From: CAWFXC01 sp963819735 | GTDB taxonomy: Bacteria > Actinomycetota > Acidimicrobiia > IMCC26256 > DASPTH01 | Reading direction: 5' to 3' | Assembly (NCBI GenBank): GCA_963819735.1 | Contig: CAWFXC010000001.1 | Span: 1,612,001-1,676,000 of the forward strand | DNA length: 64,000 bases | Part shown: piece after piece, positions 1-8,881 of the stretch | How the letters are laid out: every line of letters begins with the position of its first letter | Position numbering within the stretch: position 1 is the stretch's first letter | The notes under the pieces: generated by a model | Seen by the model: the letters and a program-made list of their open reading frames with translations, nothing else | Told to the model about the DNA's origin: nothing | Databases searched by the model: none | Translations under genes and position numbers: made by a program

Positions 1-182
1 CCGAACAGCAGCGCGTCGGTGGCCTCCAGGCCCGCGCCGATCACCGGACCCATGGCCTCGGGATCGAAGAACGGCATCGACCAGCCGCCGTGGGCGAAGC
101 CGCCGTCGGTGTCCTCCTCCGCGCCACCGGGCGCCTGCACCACGCCGTCCAGGCTCATGAACTCGCTGACCACGATGCGCAT
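1..182 (-). CDS. dihydrofolate reductase-like (RibD C-terminal) protein, partial
   Basis: Only the N-terminal 60 residues are visible; the rest runs off the left edge. They open MRIVVSEFMSLDGVVQAPGG, the first strand and loop typical of the RibD C-terminal / dihydrofolate reductase-like fold found in small NAD(P)H reductases of the YyaP/YwjB type. DTDGGFAHGGW and DALLFG follow, as is usual in the family. The start is the ATG at 182, divergent from the Rieske gene. The family is assigned by motif recall. The substrate is unknown, and true folate reduction is not implied. Confidence 0.8.
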   Translation of the reverse strand, partial: MRIVVSEFMSLDGVVQAPGGAEEDTDGGFAHGGWSMPFFDPEAMGPVIGAGLEATDALLF

Positions 183-354
183 CGGTCTCCTCGTTTCCGG
201 GGTGTCTCTTCGTGCTTCGGTGACCGGCGATGAGACGCCGGCCGCGCCGCGAACTCATCGGTCACGCGGATGCGTCGCCCCCCGACGGGCTCCCGCCGGG
301 GGAGGGTAGGCGGTGGCGTGGTGGCACTCCGCGGGCACGTCGTATGGTCGATGC

Positions 355-2070
355 ATGCGAGTGCGTGCCGGATCGCTCGACGAGTTGCGCAAGGACGGTC
401 GCCTGCTGACCAAGGTCGGCGCGCTCCCGGTGGTGGTGTTCTGGCACGACGACCGCGCGTGGGCGATCGAGGATCGCTGCCCGCACATGGGCTTCCCGCT
501 GCACCAGGGCACGGTCGAGTCCGGTCTCGTCACGTGTCATTGGCACCACGCCCGGTTCGATCTCGTCACCGGCTGCACCCTCGATCCGTTCGCCGACGAC
601 GCCCGCGGGTTCGACGTGTCGGTCGACGGCACCGACGTGTGGGTCGAGGCCCGCACCGGCGACGACCCCGTCGCGCAACACTTCCGCCGGCTCGACGACG
701 GGCTCGAGATGGGCCTCACCCTCGTGCTGGCGAAGTCGGTGCTCGGGTTGCTCGACGCCGGCACCGATCCCACCGAGATCGTGCGCGCCGGTGTTGCGTT
801 CGGCACCCGCTACCGCGACAGTGGTTGGGGCGCCGGGCTCACCGTCTTGGTTGCGATGGCGAACCTACTCCCCGTACTCGACGTCGACGATCGCGCGCTC
901 GCGTTGGTGCACGGTCTCGCATTCGTCGCGCGCGACACCCGCAACCATCCACCGCGCTTCCCGCTACGTCCGTTCGACGACGGCGGCGACATCGAATCCG
1001 ACCGCCTCGCCAGTTGGTACCGCCGCTTCGTCGACACCCGATCCGGCGATGCCGCCGAACGCGTGCTCGCCACCGCGCTCGCGGGTGGTGAACCGATCAC
1101 CGAGGTCGAGCGCATGATGTTCGCCGCCGTCACCGATCACGTGTTCATCGACGGCGGTCATACCATCGACTTCACCAACAAGGCGTTCGAGGCCGTCGCG
1201 CACCTCGGGGCCGACACCGCGGTCGACGTGCTGCCAACGCTCGTGCAGGAGACCGCCGCCGCCAGCCGGTCGGAGGAGAGCGGCACCTGGCGCCACCCGT
1301 CGGATCTCGCCGCGCTCGTGGCCAGTGCCGACGCCCGCCTCCCGTCAGCCCTCGCCGACGGTTCGGTGCAGCGCGGCCGGTTCGACGACGTCGCCGGGCT
1401 CGCGTGGCAGCTCCTCGGCGAGGATCCCGAAGCAGTGGTCGACGCGCTGCTCGATGCCATCCGCGCCGGCGCCGAACCCGAGCAACTCGGCCGCGCGCTC
1501 GCGTTCGCCGCCGCGCTGCGCATCACGCGGTTCCACACCCAGAACGACTTCGGCGACTGGGACACCGTGCACCACGCGTTCACCGCCGCCCACGCGCTCC
1601 ATCACGCACTCGAACGCGCGCCGTCGCCCGAGTTGCACCGCGGCCTGGTGCACGGCGCGCTGCGCGTGTACCTCGACCGGTTCCTCAACGTGCCCGCGGC
1701 GCGCATCCCCAATGCGCAAGCCGGCGAGCTCGCCGACCTCGACGAGTGCTGGGAGATCCAGGGCGCGGTCGATCAGGCGGGCGCGATCGCCGCCGGCTAT
1801 CTGCGCGGCGGAGGTGATCCGGCGCGGCTCGTCGCTGCCTTGGGTCAGGCGCTTTTGCGGGAGGACGCCGAATTCCACTGGTACCAGGTGTTCGAGGCCG
1901 CGATCAGCGAGTATCACGGCTGGTCGCCCGGTTCCGAGGAAGGCGTGCTCATCCTCGCCGGGCTCGCGCGCTTCCTCGCCGCGCACACGCCGACGCGTCG
2001 CGAGCTCGCGCGCGTCGTCGACATCGCCACCCGCCTCCGCCGCGGCGAAGAGCTCTACGAAGCGACGTAG
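355..2070 (+). CDS. Rieske (2Fe-2S) domain protein with long helical C-terminal region
   Basis: A 571-residue protein. Residues about 1-100 form a Rieske domain with both cluster-binding pairs in place: Cys42-x-His44 (RCPHMGFPLH) and Cys61-x2-His64 (TCHWHHA). These bind a [2Fe-2S] cluster for electron transfer. The remaining 470 residues are Ala/Leu/Asp-rich, probably helical, and match no catalytic oxygenase domain I can name, so it is not a standard ring-hydroxylating alpha subunit. Start ATG 355 was chosen because the Rieske domain begins at once after it; an in-frame GTG at 313 would add an unrelated leader. No signal peptide is seen, so it is cytoplasmic. Function beyond electron transfer is unknown. 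Confidence 0.85.
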   Translation: MRVRAGSLDELRKDGRLLTKVGALPVVVFWHDDRAWAIEDRCPHMGFPLHQGTVESGLVTCHWHHARFDLVTGCTLDPFADDARGFDVSVDGTDVWVEARTGDDPVAQHFRRLDDGLEMGLTLVLAKSVLGLLDAGTDPTEIVRAGVAFGTRYRDSGWGAGLTVLVAMANLLPVLDVDDRALALVHGLAFVARDTRNHPPRFPLRPFDDGGDIESDRLASWYRRFVDTRSGDAAERVLATALAGGEPITEVERMMFAAVTDHVFIDGGHTIDFTNKAFEAVAHLGADTAVDVLPTLVQETAAASRSEESGTWRHPSDLAALVASADARLPSALADGSVQRGRFDDVAGLAWQLLGEDPEAVVDALLDAIRAGAEPEQLGRALAFAAALRITRFHTQNDFGDWDTVHHAFTAAHALHHALERAPSPELHRGLVHGALRVYLDRFLNVPAARIPNAQAGELADLDECWEIQGAVDQAGAIAAGYLRGGGDPARLVAALGQALLREDAEFHWYQVFEAAISEYHGWSPGSEEGVLILAGLARFLAAHTPTRRELARVVDIATRLRRGEELYEAT

Positions 2071-2181
2071 CCGATCGGGGTTCGCGAGCGGCCCGACGAC
2101 GCAGGTAAGCTGGACACTACGGAGCCGGATCGATGGCTCCCGCCTCTTCCCTCAACTCAACCACTGGTGAGGGAGACGACG

Positions 2182-2487
2182 ATGGCCATCGACGAGGTAC
2201 GCGTACGGCTCCGCCGGAAGCTCGAGGAGACGTTCGGCGTGGACGAAGCTTCGATCCTGATGGATCGCCCGCCCGGGGGATGGAGCGATCTGGTCACCAA
2301 GGACGAGTTGCACCGCGCGCTCGCCGCGCAGGACGAGCGTTTCGATCTCAAGCTCGGGATGCTCGAGCACCAGCTCACCGGCGTGATGGATCGTGGTTTC
2401 CGCGATCAAACCTGGCGGCTGGTCACGGTCCTCATCGCCGGGATGGGCACGATGATCGGTGCGCTCGTCGCTGTCGCCCGGTTCTGA
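2182..2487 (+). CDS. small coiled-coil protein with C-terminal membrane helix
   Basis: A 101-residue protein. An N-terminal helical part holds ETFGVDEASILM and the motif PPGGWSDLVTKDELHR, then comes a charged amphipathic stretch and a C-terminal hydrophobic helix (about residues 80-98) that probably anchors it in the membrane. The start ATG 2182 follows a GAGGGAG ribosome site; the GTG at 2167 is less likely. It shares the GW-x-D-x-x-TK-x-x-L signature and layout with the gene at 21203-21457, and a similar layout with 7672-7884. The function is unknown; the helix-plus-anchor design would suit a membrane-tethered oligomer. Confidence 0.7.
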   Translation: MAIDEVRVRLRRKLEETFGVDEASILMDRPPGGWSDLVTKDELHRALAAQDERFDLKLGMLEHQLTGVMDRGFRDQTWRLVTVLIAGMGTMIGALVAVARF

Positions 2488-2524
2488 CTAAGTCGGAGCC
2501 GGTCAACGACAGCCCGGCACCGAC

Positions 2525-3364
2525 TCACGGCGCAACGACCGGCGTGTCCTGCATGCGGCCCCACTCGGCCCACGAGCCGTCGTACACGCGGGTCCGTTCG
2601 TGCCCGAGGAGATGGGTGAGCACGAACCACGTCGTCGCCGCCCGGGCGCCAATGGTGCAGTAGGTGATCACGTCGTCGGCGTCGTCCAGCCCGAGCGGCG
2701 CGTACAACTCCGCGAGCTCGGCCGTCGGTCGGAACGCGCCATCGGCGTCGGCGAAGCGGTCGGCGGGCGCGTGCACCGCACCCGGGATGTGGCCGGCGCG
2801 CCCGCCCTCCTCCATCCCGCCCGACGGCCAGAACCGTTCGCCGCGGTACTCGTCGTCGCTGCGCACGTCGAGAATCACGTGTCCCGGCCGGCCGACGGCA
2901 CGCGCGACCTCCGCTTGCCTCGCGCGCACGTGCTCGTCTTCGCGGGGAAGCGGGTAGCGCGTCGCCAACGGCGCCGGATCCGCCGTCGTACTCCACGGCC
3001 GTCCCTGCGCCTGCCACGTCTCGCGCGACGCGTCGAGGATGCGCGCATCAACGTGACGGAACAACTTCAGGAGCCAGAAGCCGATCGCCGGGCCGTAGCC
3101 GTAGAACACCACGGTGGTGTCGGGCCCGATGCCCGAGCGCTCCACCAGTGCTTCGATGGCGGCCGCGTCACGGAGGCGGTACTCGGCGTCCTTCAGGTCG
3201 GAGTAGATGTTCCAGAGCACCGCGCCCGGGATGTGCCCCTCGCCGTAGGCTGCCGGGCTCACGTCGACTTCCACCACCCGCACCCTGGGATCGTCGAGAT
3301 GCTCCTCGAGCCACTTCGAATCGACCAACACCTCGCTGCGAATGCCCGTGCTCGTCGTGCTCAT
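2525..3364 (-). CDS. sulfurtransferase, two rhodanese domains
   Basis: A 279-residue thiosulfate/3-mercaptopyruvate sulfurtransferase-type protein made of two tandem rhodanese modules (about 10-125 and 145-275). The C-terminal module carries the active-site cysteine Cys236 in the loop CTIGAR; the N-terminal module has GYGPAIG at the same place and is the usual inactive copy. LDVRSDDEYRGE and GHIPGAVH are standard rhodanese motifs. It transfers sulfane sulfur to thiols or cyanide in the cytoplasm. Of the two adjacent ATGs, 3364 is preferred because it sits 7 bases after an AGGAGG site. It lies 20 bp downstream of the DUF1059 gene, so the two probably form an operon. Confidence 0.93.
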   Translation of the reverse strand: MSTTSTGIRSEVLVDSKWLEEHLDDPRVRVVEVDVSPAAYGEGHIPGAVLWNIYSDLKDAEYRLRDAAAIEALVERSGIGPDTTVVFYGYGPAIGFWLLKLFRHVDARILDASRETWQAQGRPWSTTADPAPLATRYPLPREDEHVRARQAEVARAVGRPGHVILDVRSDDEYRGERFWPSGGMEEGGRAGHIPGAVHAPADRFADADGAFRPTAELAELYAPLGLDDADDVITYCTIGARAATTWFVLTHLLGHERTRVYDGSWAEWGRMQDTPVVAP

Positions 3365-3384
3365 CATCGGACCTCCTGTATGCG

Positions 3385-3543
3385 TCACTCCACCTGGATC
3401 CAGCCGAGCAGGTCTTCCCGCCCGACGGTGTCGAGGAGGGCCGGATGGTCGGTGCGCATGTGCTCGCGGATCCCGCCGATCACGTCGTCGTCGGTGTCTC
3501 CTCGCGCCACGAATCCGCACTCGCATCGAATGATCCTGGCCAT
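3385..3543 (-). CDS. DUF1059-type small protein
   Basis: A 52-residue protein beginning MARIIRCECGFVARG and ending in an IQVE tail. The CxCG pair near the N-terminus, followed by a helix and HMRTDHP, is the DUF1059 pattern and suggests a small metal-binding fold, although this is inferred from spacing only. A strong GAGGAGG site lies 5 bases before the ATG at 3543. It is the first gene of a two-gene unit with the sulfurtransferase. The role is unknown. Confidence 0.85.
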   Translation of the reverse strand: MARIIRCECGFVARGDTDDDVIGGIREHMRTDHPALLDTVGREDLLGWIQVE

Positions 3544-3592
3544 CGGAACCTCCTCAGCAGTTGTACGACGATCCTGTTGGCACAATGTTGGC

Positions 3593-4348
3593 GTGACCTT
3601 GGCGTCGGCGCCTCCCACCCGGGTGCAGCTGTGCGGCCCGCTCGTGGTCGAGTGCGGCGGCGAACGGCTCGAATCGCGGCTGCCCGGCCGCCAGGGCCGG
3701 CTGCTGTTCACCTACCTCGCCCTCAACCGGCACCGGCCCGTCGGCCGCGACCAGCTCATCGACGCGCTCTGGCCCGAGCCCACACCCGCGGCCACCGACA
3801 CCGCGCTCAACGCGCTGCTCTCGAAGCTGCGGCGGGTGCTCGGCGCCGACGCCATCGACGGTCGTTCCACCCTGCAACTGCGGCTCCCCGACGCGCGGGT
3901 CGACGTCGAAGCCGCGGTCGAGGCCATCCACCGGGCGGAGACCTCGATTGTGCAGCAGGAGTGGCGCCGGGCGTGGGCGCCGTCGCTGGTGGCGTTGTTC
4001 ACCGCCGAGCGTGAGTTCCTCCCCGGTGAGGACGCCCCCTGGATCGACGACCAACGCCGCCGCCTCGGCGAGATCCACCTGCGCGCGTTGGAGACGTACT
4101 CCGCGGCCGGGCTCGGCATCGGTGGCACCGAGCTCGTCGCCGCGACCCGCGCCGCGGGTGAGCTGGTGCGGTTGGCTCCATTGCGCGAGAGCGGCTATCG
4201 ATGTCTGATGCAGTCGCTCGCCGCGCAGGGCAACGTCGCCGAGGCGTTGCGCGTCTACAGCCAACTGTGCGACGCGCTGCGCGATGAGTTGGGCGTGTCG
4301 CCCAGCGCGCCGACGCGCGCGGTCTACGAACAGCTCGTGCTCCCGTGA
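3593..4348 (+). CDS. AfsR/SARP-type transcriptional regulator (wHTH plus BTAD)
   Basis: A 251-residue regulator. Residues about 10-100 form an OmpR-type winged helix (VQLCGPLVVECGGERL, then LFTYLALNRHRPVGRDQLID and LNALLSKLRRVLG), and residues about 105-250 the bacterial transcriptional activation domain, ending in the typical EALRVYSQLCDALRDELGVSP and RAVYEQL. The family consists of DNA-binding activators, often of secondary metabolism. It has no ATPase or TPR extension, so it is a small SARP. GTG 3593 is the only in-frame start just before the domain. Its stop overlaps the start of rnd (GTGA), so the two are translationally coupled; the functional link is not obvious. Confidence 0.9.
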   Translation: MTLASAPPTRVQLCGPLVVECGGERLESRLPGRQGRLLFTYLALNRHRPVGRDQLIDALWPEPTPAATDTALNALLSKLRRVLGADAIDGRSTLQLRLPDARVDVEAAVEAIHRAETSIVQQEWRRAWAPSLVALFTAEREFLPGEDAPWIDDQRRRLGEIHLRALETYSAAGLGIGGTELVAATRAAGELVRLAPLRESGYRCLMQSLAAQGNVAEALRVYSQLCDALRDELGVSPSAPTRAVYEQLVLP

Positions 4349-5493
4349 CGCTCGACGACGCCGATGTGCGGTGGGTCGACGATGACGGCGCGCTCGCCGA
4401 TCTGGTCAAGGTGCTCCTCGACGAGCCGGCATACGGCCTCGACACCGAGTTCCTCTCCGAGCGCACCTACTGGCCGCGGCTGTGCCTGGTGCAGATCTCG
4501 TGGCCGCACGGTGTGGCGCTCGTCGACCCGCTCGCGTGCGACGTTCGCGCCCTGCTCGACGTGCTGCACTCGCCTGCCACGATGGTCACGCACGCCGGCG
4601 CCAGTGATCTCCCCATCCTCGAACGCGCCGTCGGTGCGCGACCCGCGGGCCTGTTCGACGTGCAGCTCGCGGCCGGGTTCGTCGGTCTCGGATCGCCGTC
4701 ACTCGGGTCGTTGGTGTCGATCCTGCTGGGCGTGCACCTCGACAAGTCGGAACAGCTCACCGACTGGTCGACGCGCCCGCTCACTCCCGCAGCGCGTCGT
4801 TACGCCGCCGCCGACGTCGAACACCTCTTCCCACTCGCGCTCGAGCTGCGTCACCGGCTCGAAGCGCTCGGCCGTGAAGGGTGGGCCGCGAGCGATTGCG
4901 AGCTGCTGCGCACGCGGCCCGATCGGCGCGTCGATCCCGACACTGCGTGGCACAAGATCAAGGGCGCGCCCGGGTTGCGCGGTCACAAGGCCGGAGTCGC
5001 GCAGGCCGTCGCGGGCTGGCGGGAACGGCGCGCGCAACGGCTCGACATCCCGCCCCGGTTCGTACTGCCCGAGCTCGCGCTCGCCGCGGTGGTCGGCCGT
5101 CCGCCGAAGAACCGCGACGACGTGTTCGCGTTGCGCGGTGTGTCGCGCCTGCCGTCCGACGTCGTGCGGGAGCTGCTCGAAGCCGTAGAAGTCGGGCGTG
5201 AGATGCCGGCGAGTGAGCTGCGGTTGCCGGAGAAGGCCGACGACGGTCCCGAGTTCGACGCCGCGGTCGCGATCCTCGTGGCCTACGTGGCGGAGTTGGC
5301 GCGGTCGCAGCAGATCGAGAAGCAGCTCGTGGCCACCCGCGACGACGTGAAGGCGCTGGTCTACGGGCGGCCCGGTCGGCTCGACCACGGCTGGCGCGCC
5401 ACCCTCGCCGGCGACAGTCTCCGCCGCCTGCTCGCGGGCGATGCGGTGGTCCGCCTGGTTGACGGCGGCCGGCACGTCAGCCTGGAGGAGTAG
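4345..5493 (+). CDS. rnd: ribonuclease D (DEDDy 3'-5' exoribonuclease with HRDC domain)
   Basis: A 382-residue protein. The exonuclease domain (about 8-175) carries all three DEDDy motifs: Asp33-x-Glu35 (GLDTEFLSERTY), Asp88 (HAGASDLPIL) and Tyr153-x3-Asp157 (RRYAAADVEHL). An HRDC domain follows at about 205-290 (WRERRAQRLDIPPRFVL), then a helical tail with a second HRDC-like part. It trims the 3' ends of stable RNAs such as tRNA precursors in the cytoplasm. Length and order match actinobacterial RNase D. The GTG start overlaps the stop of the SARP regulator by four bases. Confidence 0.95.
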   Translation: MTLDDADVRWVDDDGALADLVKVLLDEPAYGLDTEFLSERTYWPRLCLVQISWPHGVALVDPLACDVRALLDVLHSPATMVTHAGASDLPILERAVGARPAGLFDVQLAAGFVGLGSPSLGSLVSILLGVHLDKSEQLTDWSTRPLTPAARRYAAADVEHLFPLALELRHRLEALGREGWAASDCELLRTRPDRRVDPDTAWHKIKGAPGLRGHKAGVAQAVAGWRERRAQRLDIPPRFVLPELALAAVVGRPPKNRDDVFALRGVSRLPSDVVRELLEAVEVGREMPASELRLPEKADDGPEFDAAVAILVAYVAELARSQQIEKQLVATRDDVKALVYGRPGRLDHGWRATLAGDSLRRLLAGDAVVRLVDGGRHVSLEE

Positions 5494-5558
5494 CGCGGCG
5501 GCTCGGCGCGGCGGAGCCCTGAGTACGTGAGGCTGTCGGCAGGCGCGAGACTTGCGGG

Positions 5559-5936
5559 ATGCCGATGCGGGAAGACTGCCGCCACTTCGAGAGCCGGATC
5601 TACGACACCGGTGAGGCCGCTCGCTACTGCGTGTTGGGGCTGGCGCCGGAGCAGCCGTGGCGTTGCCCCGAGGGATGCACGCACTACGAGTTCTCGGTGA
5701 TCGACGGCACGTTCGAGGTCGCCGACCTCGAGCGCCCGCCGGTGGAAGACGAGCCCGACGCCGATCCCGACAACATCGAGGGTGTGCTCGCCGACGCCGA
5801 GGCGATCGTCGAAGCGGAGGAGCCCGAGGCGCTCGAGGAGATCGAGGCGCGCGAGACGGCAACGGAGAAGAAGCACTGGTGGTCGCGCCGCAAGCCGCCG
5901 CCCGACGGCGAGGACTTCCGCCTCAGCAACCGCTGA
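5559..5936 (+). CDS. conserved small protein with four cysteines
   Basis: A 125-residue protein. The N-terminal 45 residues have four cysteines in EDCRHFESR, ARYCVLG and WRCPEGCTHYE, a spacing that suggests a zinc site. A long acidic Glu/Ala/Asp-rich middle and a basic tail (KKHWWSRRKPP) follow. The ATG at 5559 and another at 5565 are both possible. It stands alone between rnd and a convergent GT39 gene. I do not recognise the family; the sharp split between an ordered Cys-rich head and a charged disordered tail would suit an interaction protein. Confidence 0.7.
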   Translation: MPMREDCRHFESRIYDTGEAARYCVLGLAPEQPWRCPEGCTHYEFSVIDGTFEVADLERPPVEDEPDADPDNIEGVLADAEAIVEAEEPEALEEIEARETATEKKHWWSRRKPPPDGEDFRLSNR

Positions 5937-5962
5937 CCGCTTCCGCTCGCGCTCCCGACGAT

Positions 5963-7528
5963 TCAGTCGTAATGCTTGAACTGGTTCCAGATCTTCGGCC
6001 ACGGCGCGCGCTGATCGGTGCACACCCAGATCGGCTGCCCGTTCTCGTCGTTGTCGACGCCGGCTCCGTTGTGCACATTCGCCGCCAGCCGGCACGCGCC
6101 GAAGTACGGGGTGAGCTCGCTGCGGTCGAAGCCGATCGCCACCGTGGTGCCGAGCGACGGTCGTGGCGGGCCCCACCACCAGTAGGAGTTGTGGCCGCTG
6201 TACGCACGCGGGAGCCCGAGCGCCCCGCCGTATTCGTCGATCGCGCCCGCCTCGCCATAGTTCCCGGTGAGGATCACCGCCGAACGTCGTTCGCCGGCCG
6301 GCAGCGATCGCCACACGCGTGCGACCTCGTGGGTGAGGTCCTGCCACCCGATCTCCTCGCCGAGGTTGTAGTTGACCTTCTGCAGCGGCACGCTTGCCAG
6401 CGCGCTCGGTGGGAACACCGGGAGGGCGACGGGCAACAACACGATCCCACCCACGAGCACGAGGCCGAACGCCAACGCGCGTGAGCGCCACAGCCGCCGA
6501 TGCTGCGGCTCGGTGCGGAAGAAGCCGCGCGTGCCGTCGACGACCTGCTCGGTGATGTTCGCCCCCGCCGCGATCAACAGCGGGAAGATCCCGAAGAGGT
6601 AGTAGAAGCGATCCGGGATCACGATCCACAACAGCACGAAGCCCAACGCGAACGCGACCGCGAACGCGCGGTACATCGCGAACCTCCGGTCGCGCCACAG
6701 TGCCCACGCGCCCGCCATCCACACGGGAGCGACCAACGGCCCGAGTGCGAGGAGCACCACGAACGGGTACTTGATCGCGTAGGCCACGCTCGAGTGGTCG
6801 GCCCGAAGATGGCGGTCCATCGTCGCGGTGGGCCAACCGTTGGTGGCCTGCCATACGAGGTTCGGCGCCCACAACAGGAGGGCCAACCCGGCACCCGCCC
6901 ACAGCCACGGGCTGCGCAGGATGTGCGCCTGGCGATTCACCACGAACCCGATCGCCAGCCCCGCGAACAGCAGGAGGATGGTGTTCTTCTCCTCGAGGCC
7001 GCTGCCCACCACCAGGCCGACCAGCAGCCAGAGCCGCTCGTTGCCGGTGCGGAGGATGCGCACCACCAGGAACGACGCGAGCACCCAGAACAGCAGGTCG
7101 TACACCGTGGTGCCCTCGAGGTGGCCGACGATGAGGAATCCGCTGCTCGCCACGCACAGCGCCGCGAACGCCTGGGCGAATCGTGATCCGCCGAGCTCGC
7201 GGGTGATCACGCCCGTCATCGCGACGACGCCTCCGGTGACGAGCGCGGGGATCACCCGCAGCCCGAAGACCGAGTCGCCGAACACGGTGCGGGCGAACCA
7301 CGTGATCAGCACCGCAACCGGCGGTTGGTCGACGTACCCGAAGCCGAGGTGCTTCGAGGCGGTCAGGAAGTAGAGCTCGTCACGGTGGTAGCCGTACCGC
7401 GACGCGATTGCGAGCAGAAGGACGGTCGCGACGCCGGCGATGCCCAGTACCGGCCCGGTCGCGAACGCCGGAAGCGCGGCGCCGTTGGTGGTCGGGGGAG
7501 TTCGTTCCTCGGTGAGCCTGCCCGTCAC
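5963..7528 (-). CDS. GT39-type membrane glycosyltransferase (ArnT/PMT-like)
   Basis: A 521-residue polytopic membrane protein of the glycosyltransferase family 39 / ArnT superfamily, which uses polyprenyl-phosphate sugars to modify proteins or lipids on the outer face of the membrane. The N-terminal loop YHRDELYFLTASKHLGFGYV contains the conserved Asp-Glu catalytic region and is followed by DQPP, as in the family. About ten hydrophobic helices follow, then a C-terminal extracytoplasmic domain from about residue 380 (NLGEEIGWQDL, HNSYWWWGPP). It is convergent with the preceding gene. The acceptor and sugar cannot be told from sequence. Confidence 0.88.
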   Translation of the reverse strand: MTGRLTEERTPPTTNGAALPAFATGPVLGIAGVATVLLLAIASRYGYHRDELYFLTASKHLGFGYVDQPPVAVLITWFARTVFGDSVFGLRVIPALVTGGVVAMTGVITRELGGSRFAQAFAALCVASSGFLIVGHLEGTTVYDLLFWVLASFLVVRILRTGNERLWLLVGLVVGSGLEEKNTILLLFAGLAIGFVVNRQAHILRSPWLWAGAGLALLLWAPNLVWQATNGWPTATMDRHLRADHSSVAYAIKYPFVVLLALGPLVAPVWMAGAWALWRDRRFAMYRAFAVAFALGFVLLWIVIPDRFYYLFGIFPLLIAAGANITEQVVDGTRGFFRTEPQHRRLWRSRALAFGLVLVGGIVLLPVALPVFPPSALASVPLQKVNYNLGEEIGWQDLTHEVARVWRSLPAGERRSAVILTGNYGEAGAIDEYGGALGLPRAYSGHNSYWWWGPPRPSLGTTVAIGFDRSELTPYFGACRLAANVHNGAGVDNDENGQPIWVCTDQRAPWPKIWNQFKHYD

Positions 7529-7671
7529 AGCACTGCAGTATCTACCAAGTCAGACCGGCGCCGCGGTTCGGCAGAAGCCGCAACCTCAAGTCCGAACCGG
7601 CTCTCTGCCCCCACGACGCGTCGAGTGTTTCGAGATATTCTGAGGCGGTTACCTCCTCAGAACGGCGTCAG

Positions 7672-7884
7672 ATGGATTCTCCATACGACATGCGTGACAC
7701 GCAGATCGAGACCGTTGATCCGTTCATCGATCCTTGGCTCGCACGCATGGATGCACGGTTCGATCTGTTCGAGGCACGGATCGGCGCCATGATCGATCGG
7801 GAAGTGCGGCGGTTCCTGCTCGTGGTGGTCCCCATCATGGTGTTGGGCTTCGCCGGCGCCATCACCGCCGCGCTCGTGCACTGA
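7672..7884 (+). CDS. small membrane-anchored helical protein
   Basis: A 70-residue protein with an amphipathic helix (WLARMDARFDLFEARIGAMI) followed by a C-terminal transmembrane helix (LLVVVPIMVLGFAGAITAAL). The layout repeats that of the proteins at 2182-2487 and 21203-21457, although the GW-TK motif of those two is absent. An internal ATG at 7690 is an alternative start, and no strong ribosome site decides between them. Function unknown. Confidence 0.6.
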   Translation: MDSPYDMRDTQIETVDPFIDPWLARMDARFDLFEARIGAMIDREVRRFLLVVVPIMVLGFAGAITAALVH

Positions 7885-7911
7885 GCGGCGCTCAAGGCGG
7901 CGCTCGGCGAT

Positions 7912-8198
7912 CTACTCGGGGCATCGACAGGGCCGCGCCCCGCACCTGGGGCATCCGCTGTCATATCGCCGCACCGCGTCCTCCAATGACAGTTCCAGTT
8001 GGTTCGCGAGCGACGCGAGCCATGCGAACGCATCGCCGAGCTCGTGCAGCTGTTCCTCGCTTGTGCCCTTGCGCGCCGCCTTGGCCAGCTCACCGACCTC
8101 CTCGGCCAGCCACGCGACCGTCGCCGCGATGCCACGCGCCTCGTCCTGCGGTCCGAATGTGCTGTGCATCTGCTGCTGAAAGCTGTGGCGATGTCCAT
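7912..8198 (-). CDS. MazG-like nucleotide pyrophosphohydrolase-type protein, apparent frameshift near the start
   Basis: The frame ending at 7912 encodes a MazG-like helical domain: WLAEEVGELAKAARKG and QLHELGDAFAWLASLANQ supply the EExxE and ExxD metal-binding pattern of all-alpha NTP pyrophosphohydrolases. A GPCRCPE-type Cys tail (GCPRCGARPCRCPE) follows, perhaps a metal site. The best ribosome site (GAGGAG) is 7 bases before the ATG at 8198, which reads MDIATAF; the domain begins QQQMHSTFGPQDEARG one frame away. So a single-base indel is likely between 8175 and 8195. Without it the gene would need a leader starting at 8316 that does not resemble the family. It probably cleans up non-canonical nucleotides. 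Confidence 0.75.
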
Positions 8199-8452
8199 CG
8201 GATGGCTCCTCGAGAGTGCCCAGGTCGCGCCAGTCTGCACCCCGTTCCCGATGCCAGGTCTCGATGCGAACGCAGTGCTCAGGACGGCGGATATCGATCG
8301 ACGTCGACCGCGTCACCCAGCGCGCCGCCGAGCAAGCAGCCCAGCAAGCGGCTACGCGTTGTGAGCGGCTCTCGTTCTGTGGTCACGGTTACCCACCCGG
8401 CTCGCGGGGTCGTTCACTCCGTAGCGCTCTGGCCCTCTGGAAGCTGACGCCG

Positions 8453-8710
8453 CTACTCCGATTCCGGTTGGTGGGGGTCGTCGAGCACGAGACCCAGCTC
8501 CTCGAGCTCGGTCTGATCGAGGTCGAGCACATCGGCGTCTGCTTGCTCGTCGTCATCGCGCGCGTTCGCCGCGAGGTTATTCGGGTCCTGCAGATAGTGA
8601 CGCGAATCATCGAGGTCAGCGGTCTCGTCATCAACGATGCCCTCGACGTCGGGTTCGATCTCGTGAGGCTCCTGCGTCCGGCGCCGCCGGGTCGGTCGAT
8701 CCTCAGCCAT
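8453..8710 (-). CDS. small acidic protein of unknown function
   Basis: An 85-residue, strongly acidic protein (MAEDRPTRRRRTQEPHE, then many Asp/Glu, ending TELEELGLVLDDPHQPESE). It is probably largely disordered. It begins 9 bp after the stop of the small gene at 8720-8881 and is likely cotranscribed with it. No ribosome site is clear before the ATG at 8710. No family recognised. Confidence 0.55.
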   Translation of the reverse strand: MAEDRPTRRRRTQEPHEIEPDVEGIVDDETADLDDSRHYLQDPNNLAANARDDDEQADADVLDLDQTELEELGLVLDDPHQPESE

Positions 8711-8719
8711 TAATGCAGG

Positions 8720-8881
8720 CTAAGCCCGGCGTCGATCCTTGCGACGGGCGTTCTCCGCACGCTGCATGTCGCCAATGAGATCCAGATCGGGCTCGAAAGG
8801 TGGCGCGTCGGGGAAATCGGAGAGCTTCTGGCCCGGCTCCCCGGTGTCGGTCGGCCCCGTGGGTGTGTCGTCGTCTGTCAC
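8720..8881 (-). CDS. small acidic protein of unknown function
   Basis: A 53-residue protein starting with GTG at 8881, 6 bases after a clear GGAGG site, which is the main reason to call it. It reads VTDDDTPTGPTDTGEPG, then LSDFPDAPPFEPDLDLIGDM and a basic end (ARRKDRRRA). It is probably disordered apart from the C-terminal helix. It is first in a two-gene unit with the acidic protein at 8453-8710, divergent from the P450. Function unknown. Confidence 0.6.
   Translation of the reverse strand: MTDDDTPTGPTDTGEPGQKLSDFPDAPPFEPDLDLIGDMQRAENARRKDRRRA

Noticed and set aside
5361..7301. Long minus-strand open frame over the GT39 gene and the 3' end of rnd
   Set aside because: It is in another frame than the GT39 protein and has only low-complexity Arg-rich sequence.
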